Assembly: GCA_963728445.1 (NCBI GenBank)
Contig: CAVSJO010000008.1
Coordinates: 62,001-126,000 of the forward strand
Direction of reading: 5' to 3'
Origin: CAVSJO01 sp963728445
GTDB taxonomy: Bacteria; Gemmatimonadota; Gemmatimonadetes; Longimicrobiales; RSA9
Length of the DNA: 64,000 nt
A program made the position numbers and the translations under genes. Positions 34,613 to 43,293 of this stretch are shown here, piece after piece (within the stretch, counting starts at the first letter, position 1; each line of letters opens with the position of its first letter). The notes under the pieces are model-generated. The model did not search any database and was not told the origin of the DNA. It saw nothing but the letters and a program-made list of their open reading frames with translations.

Positions 34613-34643
34613 GGGGGCAGCCGGAACACCCCGGCTGCCCCCC
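34613..34643 (+). terminator. hairpin after RCC1 lipoprotein
   Basis: Perfect 12-bp stem GGGGGCAGCCGG / CCGGCTGCCCCC with loop AACACC, 61 bases after the stop; no U-tract. Confidence 0.65.
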
Positions 34644-34771
34644 TGCTTCGCGGCGAGCTCCGAGGCTCCACCGACGTCCCGCCCCCGCGGGAAGACGCTT
34701 GCCATCGGCACGGTCGCCCCCTAGATCGGGATCCGGTCCCCGCAACGATCCCGCTCGCCCGGAAGCGCCCC

Positions 34772-35989
34772 ATGAGTCTGTCCAAGCGGTACGGCGGCTA
34801 CACGTCCTTCTCCTACCTCGAGCCCGGGACCGACTACGCGTCGTTCGAGCTCACCCCGGAGCCGTACCGGGTGGAGCCCTGGCACGTCCCGCTGGACGAG
34901 GAGGGGGAGGCCCGCGTCCGGGCGCTTACGGAGCGGTGCGTCTTCGTGTCGCTGCACGAGCACCTGGGGCTCTTCCCGGCCCGCATCGAGGAGACGCCGG
35001 AGTACGTGCGCCACGGTCGCATGGCCACCGCATTCAGGGGTCTGGCGGCGTCCCACTGGGACTGCGTCTTCGACAACCTCATGGACGGGATCTGCACCAT
35101 CCACTCGCGGTCGGGGTGGCAGTGGGACGACGTCCTCCACGACCTCGGCATGCGGCTCTGCGACCTGGCGCACCAGGACTTCGTGATCCACTGCCTGAGG
35201 GTCTCCGACATCCTCAGCGCCCACGCGGAAGAAAAGGTCGCGATGGTGTGCTCCATGGAGGGAGCCGCCATGATCGAGCACGACGTCGATCGCATCGACC
35301 TCCTGTTCGGATTCGGGGTCCGCGCGCTGGGCATCACCTACTCCGAGTCCAACGCGCTGGGCAACGGGCTGAAGGAGCGGCGGGACGGCGGACTGACGGC
35401 GTTCGGGCGCAAGGCCGTCGAGCGCATGAACAAGGTGGGGATGCTCATCGACTGCTCCCACTGCGGGGACCGGACGACTCTGGACACCATCGAGCACTCG
35501 GAGAAGCCGATCCTCCTCTCCCACATCGGGGCTCGCGCATTGTGGGACTCGAACCGACTGGCGCCCGACGAGGTGCTGGTGGCGTGCGCGGCCAAAGGCG
35601 GCGTCATCGGCGTGGAGGCGGCGCCGCACACGACGCTCACGAAGACGCACCGTGTCCACGACCTCGAACCATTCATGGAGCACTTCGAGTACATCCGCTC
35701 CCTGGTGGGCATCGATCACGTGGGCTTCGGACCGGACACGCTCTACGGGGACCACGTGGGGCTCCACCGCGCCTACGCCGCCAACCTCTCCCTGAAGGAA
35801 TCCCACGGCGCGGGCAGGCCCGGGCAGGAGTACGAGCCGGTGGAGTACGTGAAAGGCCTCGAGAACCCCACCGAGGGCTCGAAGAACATCGTCCGATGGC
35901 TGGTGAAGCACGGCTACTCGGACGAGGACATCGAGAAGGTGATGGGCGGCAACGCGCTGCGGGTTCTCGGAGAGGTGTGGCCACAGTGA
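34772..35989 (+). CDS. membrane dipeptidase, peptidase M19
   Basis: 405-aa zinc dipeptidase of the M19 (renal dipeptidase-like) family. Family features seen: an H-x-x-x motif at SLHEHLG in place of the usual HNDxP, SMEGAAMIEHDVDRI with the bridging Glu, LGITYSESNALGNG, MLIDCSHCGDRT (D-x-SH), LLSHIGAR and GIDHVGFGPD (Zn/substrate Asp). The divergent first motif suggests changed substrate use. It starts an operon in which every junction overlaps by four bases, ending with a sodium/solute symporter, so cleavage and uptake of a small amide or dipeptide is likely. Confidence 0.82.
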   Translation: MSLSKRYGGYTSFSYLEPGTDYASFELTPEPYRVEPWHVPLDEEGEARVRALTERCVFVSLHEHLGLFPARIEETPEYVRHGRMATAFRGLAASHWDCVFDNLMDGICTIHSRSGWQWDDVLHDLGMRLCDLAHQDFVIHCLRVSDILSAHAEEKVAMVCSMEGAAMIEHDVDRIDLLFGFGVRALGITYSESNALGNGLKERRDGGLTAFGRKAVERMNKVGMLIDCSHCGDRTTLDTIEHSEKPILLSHIGARALWDSNRLAPDEVLVACAAKGGVIGVEAAPHTTLTKTHRVHDLEPFMEHFEYIRSLVGIDHVGFGPDTLYGDHVGLHRAYAANLSLKESHGAGRPGQEYEPVEYVKGLENPTEGSKNIVRWLVKHGYSDEDIEKVMGGNALRVLGEVWPQ

Positions 35990-36699
35990 CGGGGCCGCCG
36001 TCCAGACCGCCGTTCCGCCCCCCGTCCGGCGCGCTGCTGGTGGCGCTGATCCTCGCCGGCGCGGTCCCCGCGTCGGCCCAGACGTCGTCCGTGAGAGCGG
36101 CGCGGCTGACCGCGGACCTCACGGCCGGCGACGGCTCCGCGGAGGTGTCGGTCACCTACGTGGTGTCGGGCCTGCGGCCGGGCGACCGGATCCCTGCCAC
36201 CGCGCTCGACTTCGGCGGACGGGTGGCGGACCTCCGCGTGGGCGGCTCCGGGGCGGCGGTGGCGCTGAGGACCGTCCCCGGCAGCGCGTGGACGACGCCG
36301 CTGCCCGTCGAGACCCAGGGCTCGGAGACCGTGGCACGCGCCCGCTACCGCGTCGCGGCGGCGGCGACGCAGCGAAACGGCGCGGTGCGCGGCCGCGTCC
36401 CGGTGCTGAGCGCCGAGCTGCTTCCGGAACGGACCTTCCCGGGCCTCTTCGAGGCCGAGGTCCGCCTGCCGCCGGCGTGGCGGGTGGCGGAGGGGTTCCC
36501 CACCGGGCTCGCACCGACCGGAGAACCGGGAGTGTACCGCGTCTCGCTGCCGGTGGTGCCCTCACTGGTGAGCTTCCGTGCCCGCTCCGACGAGACGTGG
36601 CACCCGGGGCTGCCGCTGGTCCTCGACGCCCTGGCAGTCGCGCTCCTCCTGGCGTTTTCGGCGGTGGGCCTGCGGCACATGCGACGGGCAGCGGGATGA
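35986..36699 (+). CDS. secreted or membrane-anchored hypothetical protein
   Basis: 237 aa from GTG at 35986, overlapping the dipeptidase stop (GTGA); another in-frame GTG lies at 35977. A signal peptide (GALLVALILAGAVPASAQ) is followed by a beta-rich domain without recognised motifs, and a C-terminal membrane helix (LVLDALAVALLLAFSAVGL) with a basic end. This is a C-terminally anchored periplasmic topology. Function unknown; its place between dipeptidase and symporter suggests it belongs to the same uptake system. Confidence 0.68.
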   Translation: MTGPPSRPPFRPPSGALLVALILAGAVPASAQTSSVRAARLTADLTAGDGSAEVSVTYVVSGLRPGDRIPATALDFGGRVADLRVGGSGAAVALRTVPGSAWTTPLPVETQGSETVARARYRVAAAATQRNGAVRGRVPVLSAELLPERTFPGLFEAEVRLPPAWRVAEGFPTGLAPTGEPGVYRVSLPVVPSLVSFRARSDETWHPGLPLVLDALAVALLLAFSAVGLRHMRRAAG

Positions 36700-36794
36700 A
36701 CGGCCCCGGTTTCATCTTCTGGGGCCTCTTCGCAGCGTGCGGCCTCGTCCTCGTGATGTACGTCGCGTGGCTCTGGTGGGTCGAGCGCCGGTGA
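36696..36794 (+). CDS. 32-aa single-helix membrane peptide (symporter accessory type)
   Basis: The ATG overlaps the previous stop (ATGA) and the TGA overlaps the symporter GTG (GTGA), which argues strongly that this tiny frame is translated. It encodes MNGPGFIFWGLFAACGLVLV followed by a tryptophan-rich end and VERR. One membrane helix with positive C-terminus. Small accessory proteins of similar size are known in front of some SSS-family symporters. Likely a small subunit or stabiliser of the downstream transporter. Confidence 0.72.
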   Translation: MNGPGFIFWGLFAACGLVLVMYVAWLWWVERR

Positions 36795-38230
36795 GCGTGC
36801 CGGCCGCCGTCTTCATCGCCTACTTCCTGATCGTCTTCGCCATCGGGTGGTACAGCCTGCGCCAGACCCGGGACGAGGAGGACTACTGGATCGCCGGAGG
36901 CCGGCTCGGCTGGTTCACCGGCGGGTCGACGCTCGCCGCCACCCACACCAGCGCCGGGACGTTCGTCGGCACCATCGGCGTGATGTATACCGGCGGGTGG
37001 TCCTTCGGCTGGGTGCTCCTGTCCATCCCGCTGGCGTACTGGTTCGTTGCCGCCGTCCTGGCGCCGCGCTTCACCCGCGTGCGCCGCCTCACGCTGCCGG
37101 CGTTCCTGGAGGCCCGCTACTACAGCAAGGGCGTGCGCGGGCTCGCGGGCGTCATCGTCCTCATCGCGACCGTGGTCTACATCCAGGCGCAGATCGTCGC
37201 CGGCGGGCTGGTCGCCAACATCGTCTTCGGCGTCCCGACGAGCTGGGGCATGATCGGCTTCACGGCGATCCTGCTGGCCTACACGGTGATCGGCGGCATG
37301 ATCGCCGTGGTCTACACCGACGCCTTCCAGCTCGTCGTCATGTGCCTGGGCGCCCTTCTGGCGCTGCCGCTCGCGGTGCGCCAGGTGGACGGCTGGTCGT
37401 CCCTCCTCACGCTGGTGCAGTCGGCCCAGCCCACCGTCTTCGAGTGGGGGAGCTTTCCGCCCTCCCTCCTGTTCACCATGGGACTCGCCTTCTTCCTGGG
37501 ATCCATCGCCACACCCGAGAAGCTGGTTCGGCTCTATGCCATGCGGGACATGCCGACGATCCGCCGGGGCGTCTTCTTCGCCGTCGCCGTCGTCACCACG
37601 CTCAACCTGGTGGTCTTCCTCATCGCGCTCGCCGCCATCGTGCTGTTTCCCGAGCTGCCCACGGGAGACATGGCCATGCCCATGGTGGCGACGGCGGTGC
37701 TCCCTCCCGCGCTGGGGGCCATGATGCTCGCCGCCATCACCGCGGCGATGATGTCTACCGTCGATTCGCTGCTCATCGTCGCCGGCTCCGCGCTCTCCGT
37801 GGACCTGTACCAGAACCTGCTGCGCCCCGACGCGCCGCCGAAGCGGCGCATGTGGGTCGACCGCATCGGCATCCTGGTCGTCGGAGTCGTACCGGTGGCG
37901 CTTCTCCTGAGCGGGGTGGCGGCGGGGGAGCTGGTCCAGTTCATCGTCCTGCTCTTCACCGCGCTCATGGCGTCGAGCTTCGCCGTTCCCGTGGTGGGTG
38001 GCGTTTTCTGGCGACGCGCGACCCGCGAGGGCGCCGCCTCGGCGATGGTCGGCGGCGTCGCCACGATCTTCCTGTGGAAGGCGTTCGGCCCCGCGGCCAT
38101 CGATCCCGTACTGCCCGGCTTCCTGATCTCGGCGGCGCTCTGGTGGGGCGTCAGCCTCCTTACACCACCGCCGCCGGCCGACGCGCTCACTCCTTATTTC
38201 GGGCCCGCCGGACCCGCAGCGGGAACATGA
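36791..38230 (+). CDS. sodium:solute symporter (SSS family)
   Basis: 479 aa with ~13 helices. GTG start overlaps the small peptide stop. The N-terminus has YFLIVFAIGWYSLRQTRDEEDY and GGRLGWFTGGSTLAATHTSAGTF, the classical SSS motif where an SSNxS-like patch follows the first helices, and IGGMIAVVYTDAFQLVVM matches the SSS signature region. Substrate is not determined; context (dipeptidase) points to an amino acid, dipeptide or related amide. The gene converges with the ATPase at 38302. Confidence 0.85.
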   Translation: MSVPAAVFIAYFLIVFAIGWYSLRQTRDEEDYWIAGGRLGWFTGGSTLAATHTSAGTFVGTIGVMYTGGWSFGWVLLSIPLAYWFVAAVLAPRFTRVRRLTLPAFLEARYYSKGVRGLAGVIVLIATVVYIQAQIVAGGLVANIVFGVPTSWGMIGFTAILLAYTVIGGMIAVVYTDAFQLVVMCLGALLALPLAVRQVDGWSSLLTLVQSAQPTVFEWGSFPPSLLFTMGLAFFLGSIATPEKLVRLYAMRDMPTIRRGVFFAVAVVTTLNLVVFLIALAAIVLFPELPTGDMAMPMVATAVLPPALGAMMLAAITAAMMSTVDSLLIVAGSALSVDLYQNLLRPDAPPKRRMWVDRIGILVVGVVPVALLLSGVAAGELVQFIVLLFTALMASSFAVPVVGGVFWRRATREGAASAMVGGVATIFLWKAFGPAAIDPVLPGFLISAALWWGVSLLTPPPPADALTPYFGPAGPAAGT

Positions 38231-38301
38231 TTCGTCTTTCCCCCGGCAACGGGGCGCCGTCCCGGCAAAGGTTGCAGTGGCAGCCCGTGCCCTCCGGGTC
38301 C

Positions 38302-39573
38302 CTACGGGCCCAGTAGCGCGGCCGGGATCACACCGACTCCGTCCGCGCGGCGATAGGCCGCCGCACCCGTAGTCACGACCACCGCGTCCAGGAGATCGCG
38401 GCCCATGCGATCGCGGAGCCACAGGAGGTGTTTGACGTCATCGTCGGAAACCGTGCGGGCGAGCTTCACCTCCATCGCCAGCGCTCGCCCGTCCGCGCGC
38501 TCGATGATCAGGTCCACTTCGTGGCGCCCGCCCTTGGTCCGCAGGTGCTTGACGTGCGCCTCCGCCGCATGGGCGTAGACCCGCACCGAAAGCGTCACCA
38601 GCGACTCGAAAAGGTGACCGAGCAGGGTCCCGTCGCGAGGGATGATGGCCGCGCCCTCTCCACCCTCGATCAGTGTGTCCACTCCAACCCCGAGCAGGCG
38701 GGCGGCCAAGGCCGGATCCGCCAGTTGATGCTTCTCCGGCCGGGCCAACCGGGAAAAATAGTTCCGGGACGGCACCCACGCGGGCACAGGGTCCAGGAGC
38801 CAGAGGCGCTGGAGCACGTCTCGATAGTGAATGACCGTCGTGCGCGCCGGTTTCTCGTCTTCCCCGGGAGTCGCGGCATCCCGGATCGACTCCAGGGTCG
38901 CGGTGGTCGAGGCGGCGGCCGCGTACGCCGTCATCCATCGACGCAGCGTATCCGGCCGGCGTACCGTCTGTCCGACCTCCTCGAAGTCGCGATCGACCAC
39001 TCGCTCGAGGTAGCTATCCAGTTGCGCCCTTCGAGCGCGATCGGGCAGGGATCGGATGGCGGGAAAACCGGAACCCACGATCTCCTCCGCATAATCGCTC
39101 AGACCGATCGAGGTCTCCCCCCTGAGCGGCGACGCCTCTCCACCCAACAGCTCCCGCAATTGAATGGACGGCGGGCCCAGTCCGCGCTCGATAAGGCTCA
39201 TCGGACGCAGCCGCAGTCGCACAATTCGACCCGCACCCGAATGCGTCGCCGGCGACTCCGGCTCCGCCGAACCAGTGAGCAGAAACCGTCCGGGTACCGG
39301 GTCCGCATCCACCGCCCGGCGCACCGCGTCCCACACCTCCGGCACCCGCTGCCACTCGTCCAGCAGCACTGGTGGATCTCCAGAGACGGCCCTGACCGGA
39401 TCGGCCCGCGCAAGAGCCGCCTGGGCCGGATCATCGAGACGCCGCACGGTCGCCGCCCGCTGAAGCGCCGTCTCGGTCTTCCCGACTGCCTTCGGCCCCT
39501 CAATCGTGAGCGCCGGGAGCCCCGTCAGGAGCTCATCCAGCTCGTCATCGATGACCCTTCGCATGTACGGCAT
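38302..39573 (-). CDS. AAA ATPase with DUF4143 domain
   Basis: 423-aa ATP-binding protein of the AAA_14/DUF4143 type. Walker A is GPKAVGKTETAL (~26-37), Walker B VLLDEWQRVPEV (~69-80) and the sensor-like FLLTGSAEP (~97-105). The C-terminal DUF4143 part ends with a nuclease-like strand HEVDLIIERADGRALAMEVKLA, resembling the D-E-K core of the restriction-endonuclease fold. Such proteins are often patchily distributed and their role is unclear. It lies beside two tRNAs and behind 23-bp direct repeats, suggesting acquisition. Confidence 0.78.
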   Translation of the reverse strand: MPYMRRVIDDELDELLTGLPALTIEGPKAVGKTETALQRAATVRRLDDPAQAALARADPVRAVSGDPPVLLDEWQRVPEVWDAVRRAVDADPVPGRFLLTGSAEPESPATHSGAGRIVRLRLRPMSLIERGLGPPSIQLRELLGGEASPLRGETSIGLSDYAEEIVGSGFPAIRSLPDRARRAQLDSYLERVVDRDFEEVGQTVRRPDTLRRWMTAYAAAASTTATLESIRDAATPGEDEKPARTTVIHYRDVLQRLWLLDPVPAWVPSRNYFSRLARPEKHQLADPALAARLLGVGVDTLIEGGEGAAIIPRDGTLLGHLFESLVTLSVRVYAHAAEAHVKHLRTKGGRHEVDLIIERADGRALAMEVKLARTVSDDDVKHLLWLRDRMGRDLLDAVVVTTGAAAYRRADGVGVIPAALLGP

Positions 39574-39609
39574 GCGCCCCCCCGTTGGTCGAGTCCAGGC
39601 TTTCCCAAG

Positions 39610-39678
39610 CTACATCTGGACCGCCCCCTACGCTACGTTTGGACCGATCCTTACACTACAGCCGGTCCATCCACCCGG
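39610..39678. repeat. three 23-bp-spaced direct repeats upstream of the ATPase
   Basis: CTACATCTGGACC (39610), CTACGTTTGGACC (39633) and CTACAGCCGGTCC (39656) start exactly 23 bases apart. Units 1 and 2 share 17 of 23 bases; unit 3 keeps the CTAC and CC edges. Two helical turns per unit, 37-105 bases upstream of the ATPase ATG, suits a cooperative binding site or operator. Confidence 0.5.
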
Positions 39679-39861
39679 CGCGGGGGCTGCCGTCTCCGTG
39701 GAACCACCAGAACGCTGGATGATGTCGACGGCGCCGCCAGAGGTAGCGGTCCGGGAAGGACCCGAGGGCCTGGAACGCCCTGCCTGGAAAGTGGCTTCGT
39801 TCCGCGAAATCCTGAGCGCGAACGCCCCCGGACGTTCCAGCGATCCAGAGGAGACGCAATA

Positions 39862-39889
39862 CGCCCCAGCGGCGTAAGCCACTGGGGCG
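39862..39889 (-). terminator. hairpin downstream of the tRNA pair
   Basis: CGCCCCAG-C-GGC / GCC-A-CTGGGGCG with a GTAA loop: an 11-bp stem with one C-A mismatch, 22 bases after the tRNA-Val 3' end. Likely terminator or processing stop of the tRNA transcript. No U-tract. Confidence 0.5.
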
Positions 39890-39910
39890 CAACAACTTCC
39901 GAAATATGCA

Positions 39911-39984
<74 letters not shown>

Positions 39985-39988
39985 TCAG

Positions 39989-40061
39989 TACCCCCACGGG
40001 GAATCGAACCCCGGTTTCCTGGCTGAGAACCAGATGTCCTGGGCCACTAGACGATGGGGGC
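39989..40061 (-). tRNA. tRNA-Glu (CTC)
   Basis: 73 nt. Acceptor GCCCCCA/TGGGGGT, anticodon stem TCTGG/CCAGG with loop TTCTCAG (anticodon CTC), T-arm GGGG-TTCGATT-CCCC core, discriminator A, no encoded CCA. Same strand and probably same transcript as tRNA-Val. Confidence 0.94.
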
Positions 40062-40128
40062 CTCAGCGCTGTACACCCCGGTCGACGTGGAGTCGTTAAA
40101 TCTACCGAAATGCGGGTCGCGGTCAACC

Positions 40129-40243
40129 CCGCTCCGCAGGAGCGGAACCCCGCCGAAGGCGTGCCCCGGCCGCAGGCCGGTGCCCGCGAGCGCAGCGAAG
40201 CGTGCCCCGCGCAACGCGCGGTGCCCCGGGCCGTCAGGCCCGG
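40129..40243. repeat. array of short GC hairpins joined by GTGCCC linkers
   Basis: Perfect small hairpins follow each other: CCGCTCC-GCA-GGAGCGG (40129-40145), CGCC-GAA-GGCG (40151-40161), CCGGCC-GCA-GGCCGG (40166-40180), CCGCGC-AAC-GCGCGG (40207-40221) and CCGGGCC-GTCA-GGCCCGG (40226-40243). The linker GTGCCC occurs four times (40161, 40180, 40202, 40221). Stem sequences differ but pairing is kept. The array begins at the stop of the envelope operon and ends before the tRNAs. Confidence 0.7.
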
Positions 40244-41273
40244 CTAAAGCCGCTCCAGCACCGCCCACGCCAGCATCGGCACCATCAGCTCGTGGTGCCC
40301 CGTGATCTGGTACCCGACGCCGCCGCCGGTGCGGGTCGGCCGCTCCACCACGTTCACCCGGGGTCGGTAGTGCCGGATCATGTCGAAGTCGGCGGCCGTG
40401 AACGCCCGGGGCCGCCCTTCGTTCACGTTGCGGCAGACGGTGAGGGCCTTGAGGAAGACCTCGGGCATGACGACGGCGGAGCCGAGGTTGAGGACGACGC
40501 CGTCCTCGAGGCGCTCGAGGGCCGCCGCAAGCCGCCGGAAGTCGACCATGCTGGTGGCGCCGATGGCCGCGCCGTCGGCCGCGGGATGCTGGTGGATGAT
40601 CTCGGCCCCGATGGCCGCGTGCACGGTGAACGGGACGCCGAGCCGTCGCGCCTGCAGGAGCAGGGAAAGCTCCGGCTCGGCGAGGTCGTCTCGCGCTTCC
40701 AGGTCGCGAGCCAGCGACTCCCCCATCCCCCACCCCTCCGAAGCGCCACGACGGATCGCCTCGTTCATCCCGCGCCCGGTCTCCTCGGACATCCCGAACG
40801 ACCCGTCGGCCAGCCCCGCCTCCACGTCCTCGCTCGTGCCGCCCCAGCGGGCCATCTCGTAGTCGTGGATGACGGCTGAGCCGTTGGAGGCGAGGTGCGT
40901 GATCGCGCGCCGCCGCATGAGCTCGACGAGCACGGGTCCCAGGCCCGTCTTCACGACGTGCCCGCCGACCATGCAGACCACCGCCCGATCCGGTGCCGGC
41001 AGCGGGCGACGTCGCCGCGCCGGATCGGGAGGCGGTGCCGTCAGCGGGCGCAGCCGCCGCCTCGTTCGCCCGTGCGGCCGCCGCCACGGCGTCGACCACG
41101 GCCAGGAAGCTCCGGGCCTGCAGGATGTCGGGCAGGGAGTCGAGGAACGCGGCGAACGACCGGTCGTCGCCCGGGGGCCGCGCGAAGTCCTCCGCCCGCA
41201 CCTTGTTCGGGCGGGCGGCCACAGGCACGGTGCGGATGCGGGTCGGGTCGACGGCTTCCGGGCTTTCCCTCAC
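40244..41273 (-). CDS. deoxyhypusine-synthase-like protein, one frameshift
   Basis: ~342 aa. The N-terminus (GTG at 41273) reads PVAARPNKVRAEDFARPPGD...FAAFLDSLPDILQARSFLAVVDAV. The body, in another frame, reads VVCMVGGHVVKTGLGPVLVE, ITHLASNGSAVIHDYE, FTVHAAIGAEIIHQHP, VLNLGSAVVMPEVFLKALTV and GYQITGHHELMVP. Shortening the 3-base run at 41004-41006 by one rejoins them. I do not see the WGK motif with the catalytic lysine of true deoxyhypusine synthases, and bacteria lack eIF5A, so another NAD-dependent polyamine-type reaction is more likely. Last gene of the envelope operon. Confidence 0.75.
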
Positions 41274-41286
41274 GCCGCCTCTCGGG

Positions 41287-42087
41287 TCAGGAGCCGGTGG
41301 TGGAGCCCGCGATGTCCGCGGCCTCGGGCGCCATCGGGCGGGCGCCGGGCATGTAGTCGGTCAGCTTGAGGTTGAGCGAGCCGATGAACGGCACGTCCGA
41401 CTTGAGCTGGACGAGGATGCGCTGGTCGTCGTCGGTGAAGTAGACCTCCGCCTTGCCGCCCCTGCCGAACAGCCCGTTCGTCTGGATGATCGGCTTCACC
41501 ACGATCGTCTCGAACGTGCCGGCCGGAACCGACACCGTCTCCCGCCGCAGTACCTGGAGCGTGACGGGGTTGCCGTCCGGCTGAAAGTAGCGGTTCAGCG
41601 TGTAGGTCTTGCCGACCTCCAGGGGAAGCTGACGCGCGAAGTAGAGGAACGAGATGTCGTCCAGGGGCGTCGCGCTGCCGAGATCGCCCGTCTTGCCGCT
41701 CGACTCCGCCCACCGCATCTGCGTCGGGTAGAAGTCGATCGTACGCTCGCGCTTGTACTTGTACTCGTGCTGGTCCTGGTAGAACCGCACGGAGTGGAAG
41801 GGCTCCGGGTCCACCCAGGACTCCATCGTGTCGTCGACCTTCGCGAACAGAAGGCCGCCCTTGATGTCCATGCGCAGCCGGAAGGCCTCGACGCCGCGGA
41901 CGGTGTCGCGCCCGACCACCCGCAGTGAGCCCGTCCCCACCTTCCCGAACGGGCTCAGCGTCACGTCGTAGGTCATCACCTCGCCAGGCATCGGCCGGCC
42001 CGCACCGGCGTCTGCCGGGGCCGCCTGGGCGTGGGCGACGCCGGCGCTGGCGACGGCCGCCATCAGCAGGGATCGAACGCTCAACAT
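41287..42087 (-). CDS. DUF3108 secreted protein
   Basis: 266 aa with a signal peptide (VRSLLMAAVASAGVAHAQA) and a beta-rich DUF3108-type domain (GEVMTYDVTLSPFGKVGTGSL, FRLRMDIKGGLLFAKVDDTM, YYFDDD-like VYFTDDDQRILVQLKSDVPF). Periplasmic; DUF3108 proteins are thought to be envelope factors, often near LPS or polysaccharide genes as here. It follows the GT2 gene by 6 bases. Confidence 0.78.
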   Translation of the reverse strand: MLSVRSLLMAAVASAGVAHAQAAPADAGAGRPMPGEVMTYDVTLSPFGKVGTGSLRVVGRDTVRGVEAFRLRMDIKGGLLFAKVDDTMESWVDPEPFHSVRFYQDQHEYKYKRERTIDFYPTQMRWAESSGKTGDLGSATPLDDISFLYFARQLPLEVGKTYTLNRYFQPDGNPVTLQVLRRETVSVPAGTFETIVVKPIIQTNGLFGRGGKAEVYFTDDDQRILVQLKSDVPFIGSLNLKLTDYMPGARPMAPEAADIAGSTTGS

Positions 42088-42093
42088 GCCATC

Positions 42094-43293
42094 CTATTCC
42101 TTCGAGGATTCGCCGCCGGGCGTCGGGCCCGCCGCGTCCCCCTGAGATTCCGCTCCGGATCCACCCGATGCATCAGTTCCCCCCGAACCCCCCGAGCCAC
42201 GGCGGCCACCACGGCGGCGACGGCCGCCGCGCTTGCGCCGGCGGCGGCCGCTCCCCTGCGTCGAGCCGTCCTCCGAGCCGGAGGCGCGATCGGCAGCGAC
42301 GCCGGAGCTCCCCGCGGACCCGGACGCGCCTCCGTCGCCCTGCTTTCCGTCCCCGTTCGGGCCCGACCGGCCGCGGCGCTTCCGGCCGCTGCTCCGGGCC
42401 CGGCCCCCGCCGCGGCTGCGCCGCCGATCGGCCTTCCGGGCCGCCTCCGCATGTTCCTGCCGCGGCAGCGTGATCTTCTCCCCGGCCTCGTAACGCTCGA
42501 TGAGGGAGCGCGCCTCCATCTCCTCCACGTCCACGGACCCGTGCGGCGGCGCCGGGCGGGCCTGGGGAGGGTGCCGGAGGAACGCGACGAAGTCCTTCAC
42601 CGCCGGCCACGGCTCCAGGCGACTCGGCCGCCGCCGGGCGCCGGTGCCGCCGGGGACCTCGATCTCCTCGATTCGCCGGGCGTGGGGTGCGACCGCGGCC
42701 AGCAGCTCGGCGTTCACAGTCCATCCGTCGCCCCGCAGCAGGGGGTCGCGCCCGTGCTCCTCGAACAGCTTGCGCAGGCAGATCACCCGATAGGCCCGCA
42801 GGCCGGTAAGCGGATCGCGCACCTCTTCGGGCAGGCGGCCGAAGCGACGGGCGAGGAAGACGACGGCGCGGCGCGCCCATCGGGGGCCCCGGCCACCCTC
42901 CTCCGCGGACGCGCGTGCCGCACGGGCCGACACCAGATCGATCCCTCCCTCGATCCGCTTGACCACCTCCGGGATGCTCTCCGGATCGTCCGTGAAGTCG
43001 GCCTGCAGCGTGACGACGCAGTCCCGCTTCGGATACGGCGCGCGCCGGACGGCCTCGCGGATCAGCCGCTCCGTGGCCCGGGCGTACCCCTGTCGATGGG
43101 AATGCCGGATCACCGTCAGCGGCATCACGCGCAGGTACGGCTCCAGGACCTCCTGCGTCCGATCGGTCGATCCGTCGTCCAGGACGAGGATCTTGTAGTC
43201 GCGCTGGAACTCGGCCATGACCTGGCGGACCTTCCACAGAAGGACGCCGATGGTCGGGGCCTCGTCGTACGAGGGAATACAGATATAGATCAC
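42094..43293 (-). CDS. GT2 glycosyltransferase with basic low-complexity tail
   Basis: 399 aa. GTG overlaps the acyltransferase stop (GTGA). Residues 1-~230 form a GT-A domain (IYICIPSYDEAPTIGVLLWK, LVLDDGSTDRTQEVLEPY, ADFTDDPESIPEVV, RDPLTGLRAYRV), as in dolichyl-phosphate-mannose-type transferases. From ~290 the protein turns into a Gly/Ser/Arg-rich tail with blocks such as RRRSRGGGRARSS and RRRRKRGGRRRRGG, ~110 residues with no hydrophobic helix. The tail resembles RG-rich RNA- or polyanion-binding tails and is unusual for the family. Confidence 0.8.
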   Translation of the reverse strand: MIYICIPSYDEAPTIGVLLWKVRQVMAEFQRDYKILVLDDGSTDRTQEVLEPYLRVMPLTVIRHSHRQGYARATERLIREAVRRAPYPKRDCVVTLQADFTDDPESIPEVVKRIEGGIDLVSARAARASAEEGGRGPRWARRAVVFLARRFGRLPEEVRDPLTGLRAYRVICLRKLFEEHGRDPLLRGDGWTVNAELLAAVAPHARRIEEIEVPGGTGARRRPSRLEPWPAVKDFVAFLRHPPQARPAPPHGSVDVEEMEARSLIERYEAGEKITLPRQEHAEAARKADRRRSRGGGRARSSGRKRRGRSGPNGDGKQGDGGASGSAGSSGVAADRASGSEDGSTQGSGRRRRKRGGRRRRGGRRGSGGSGGTDASGGSGAESQGDAAGPTPGGESSKE

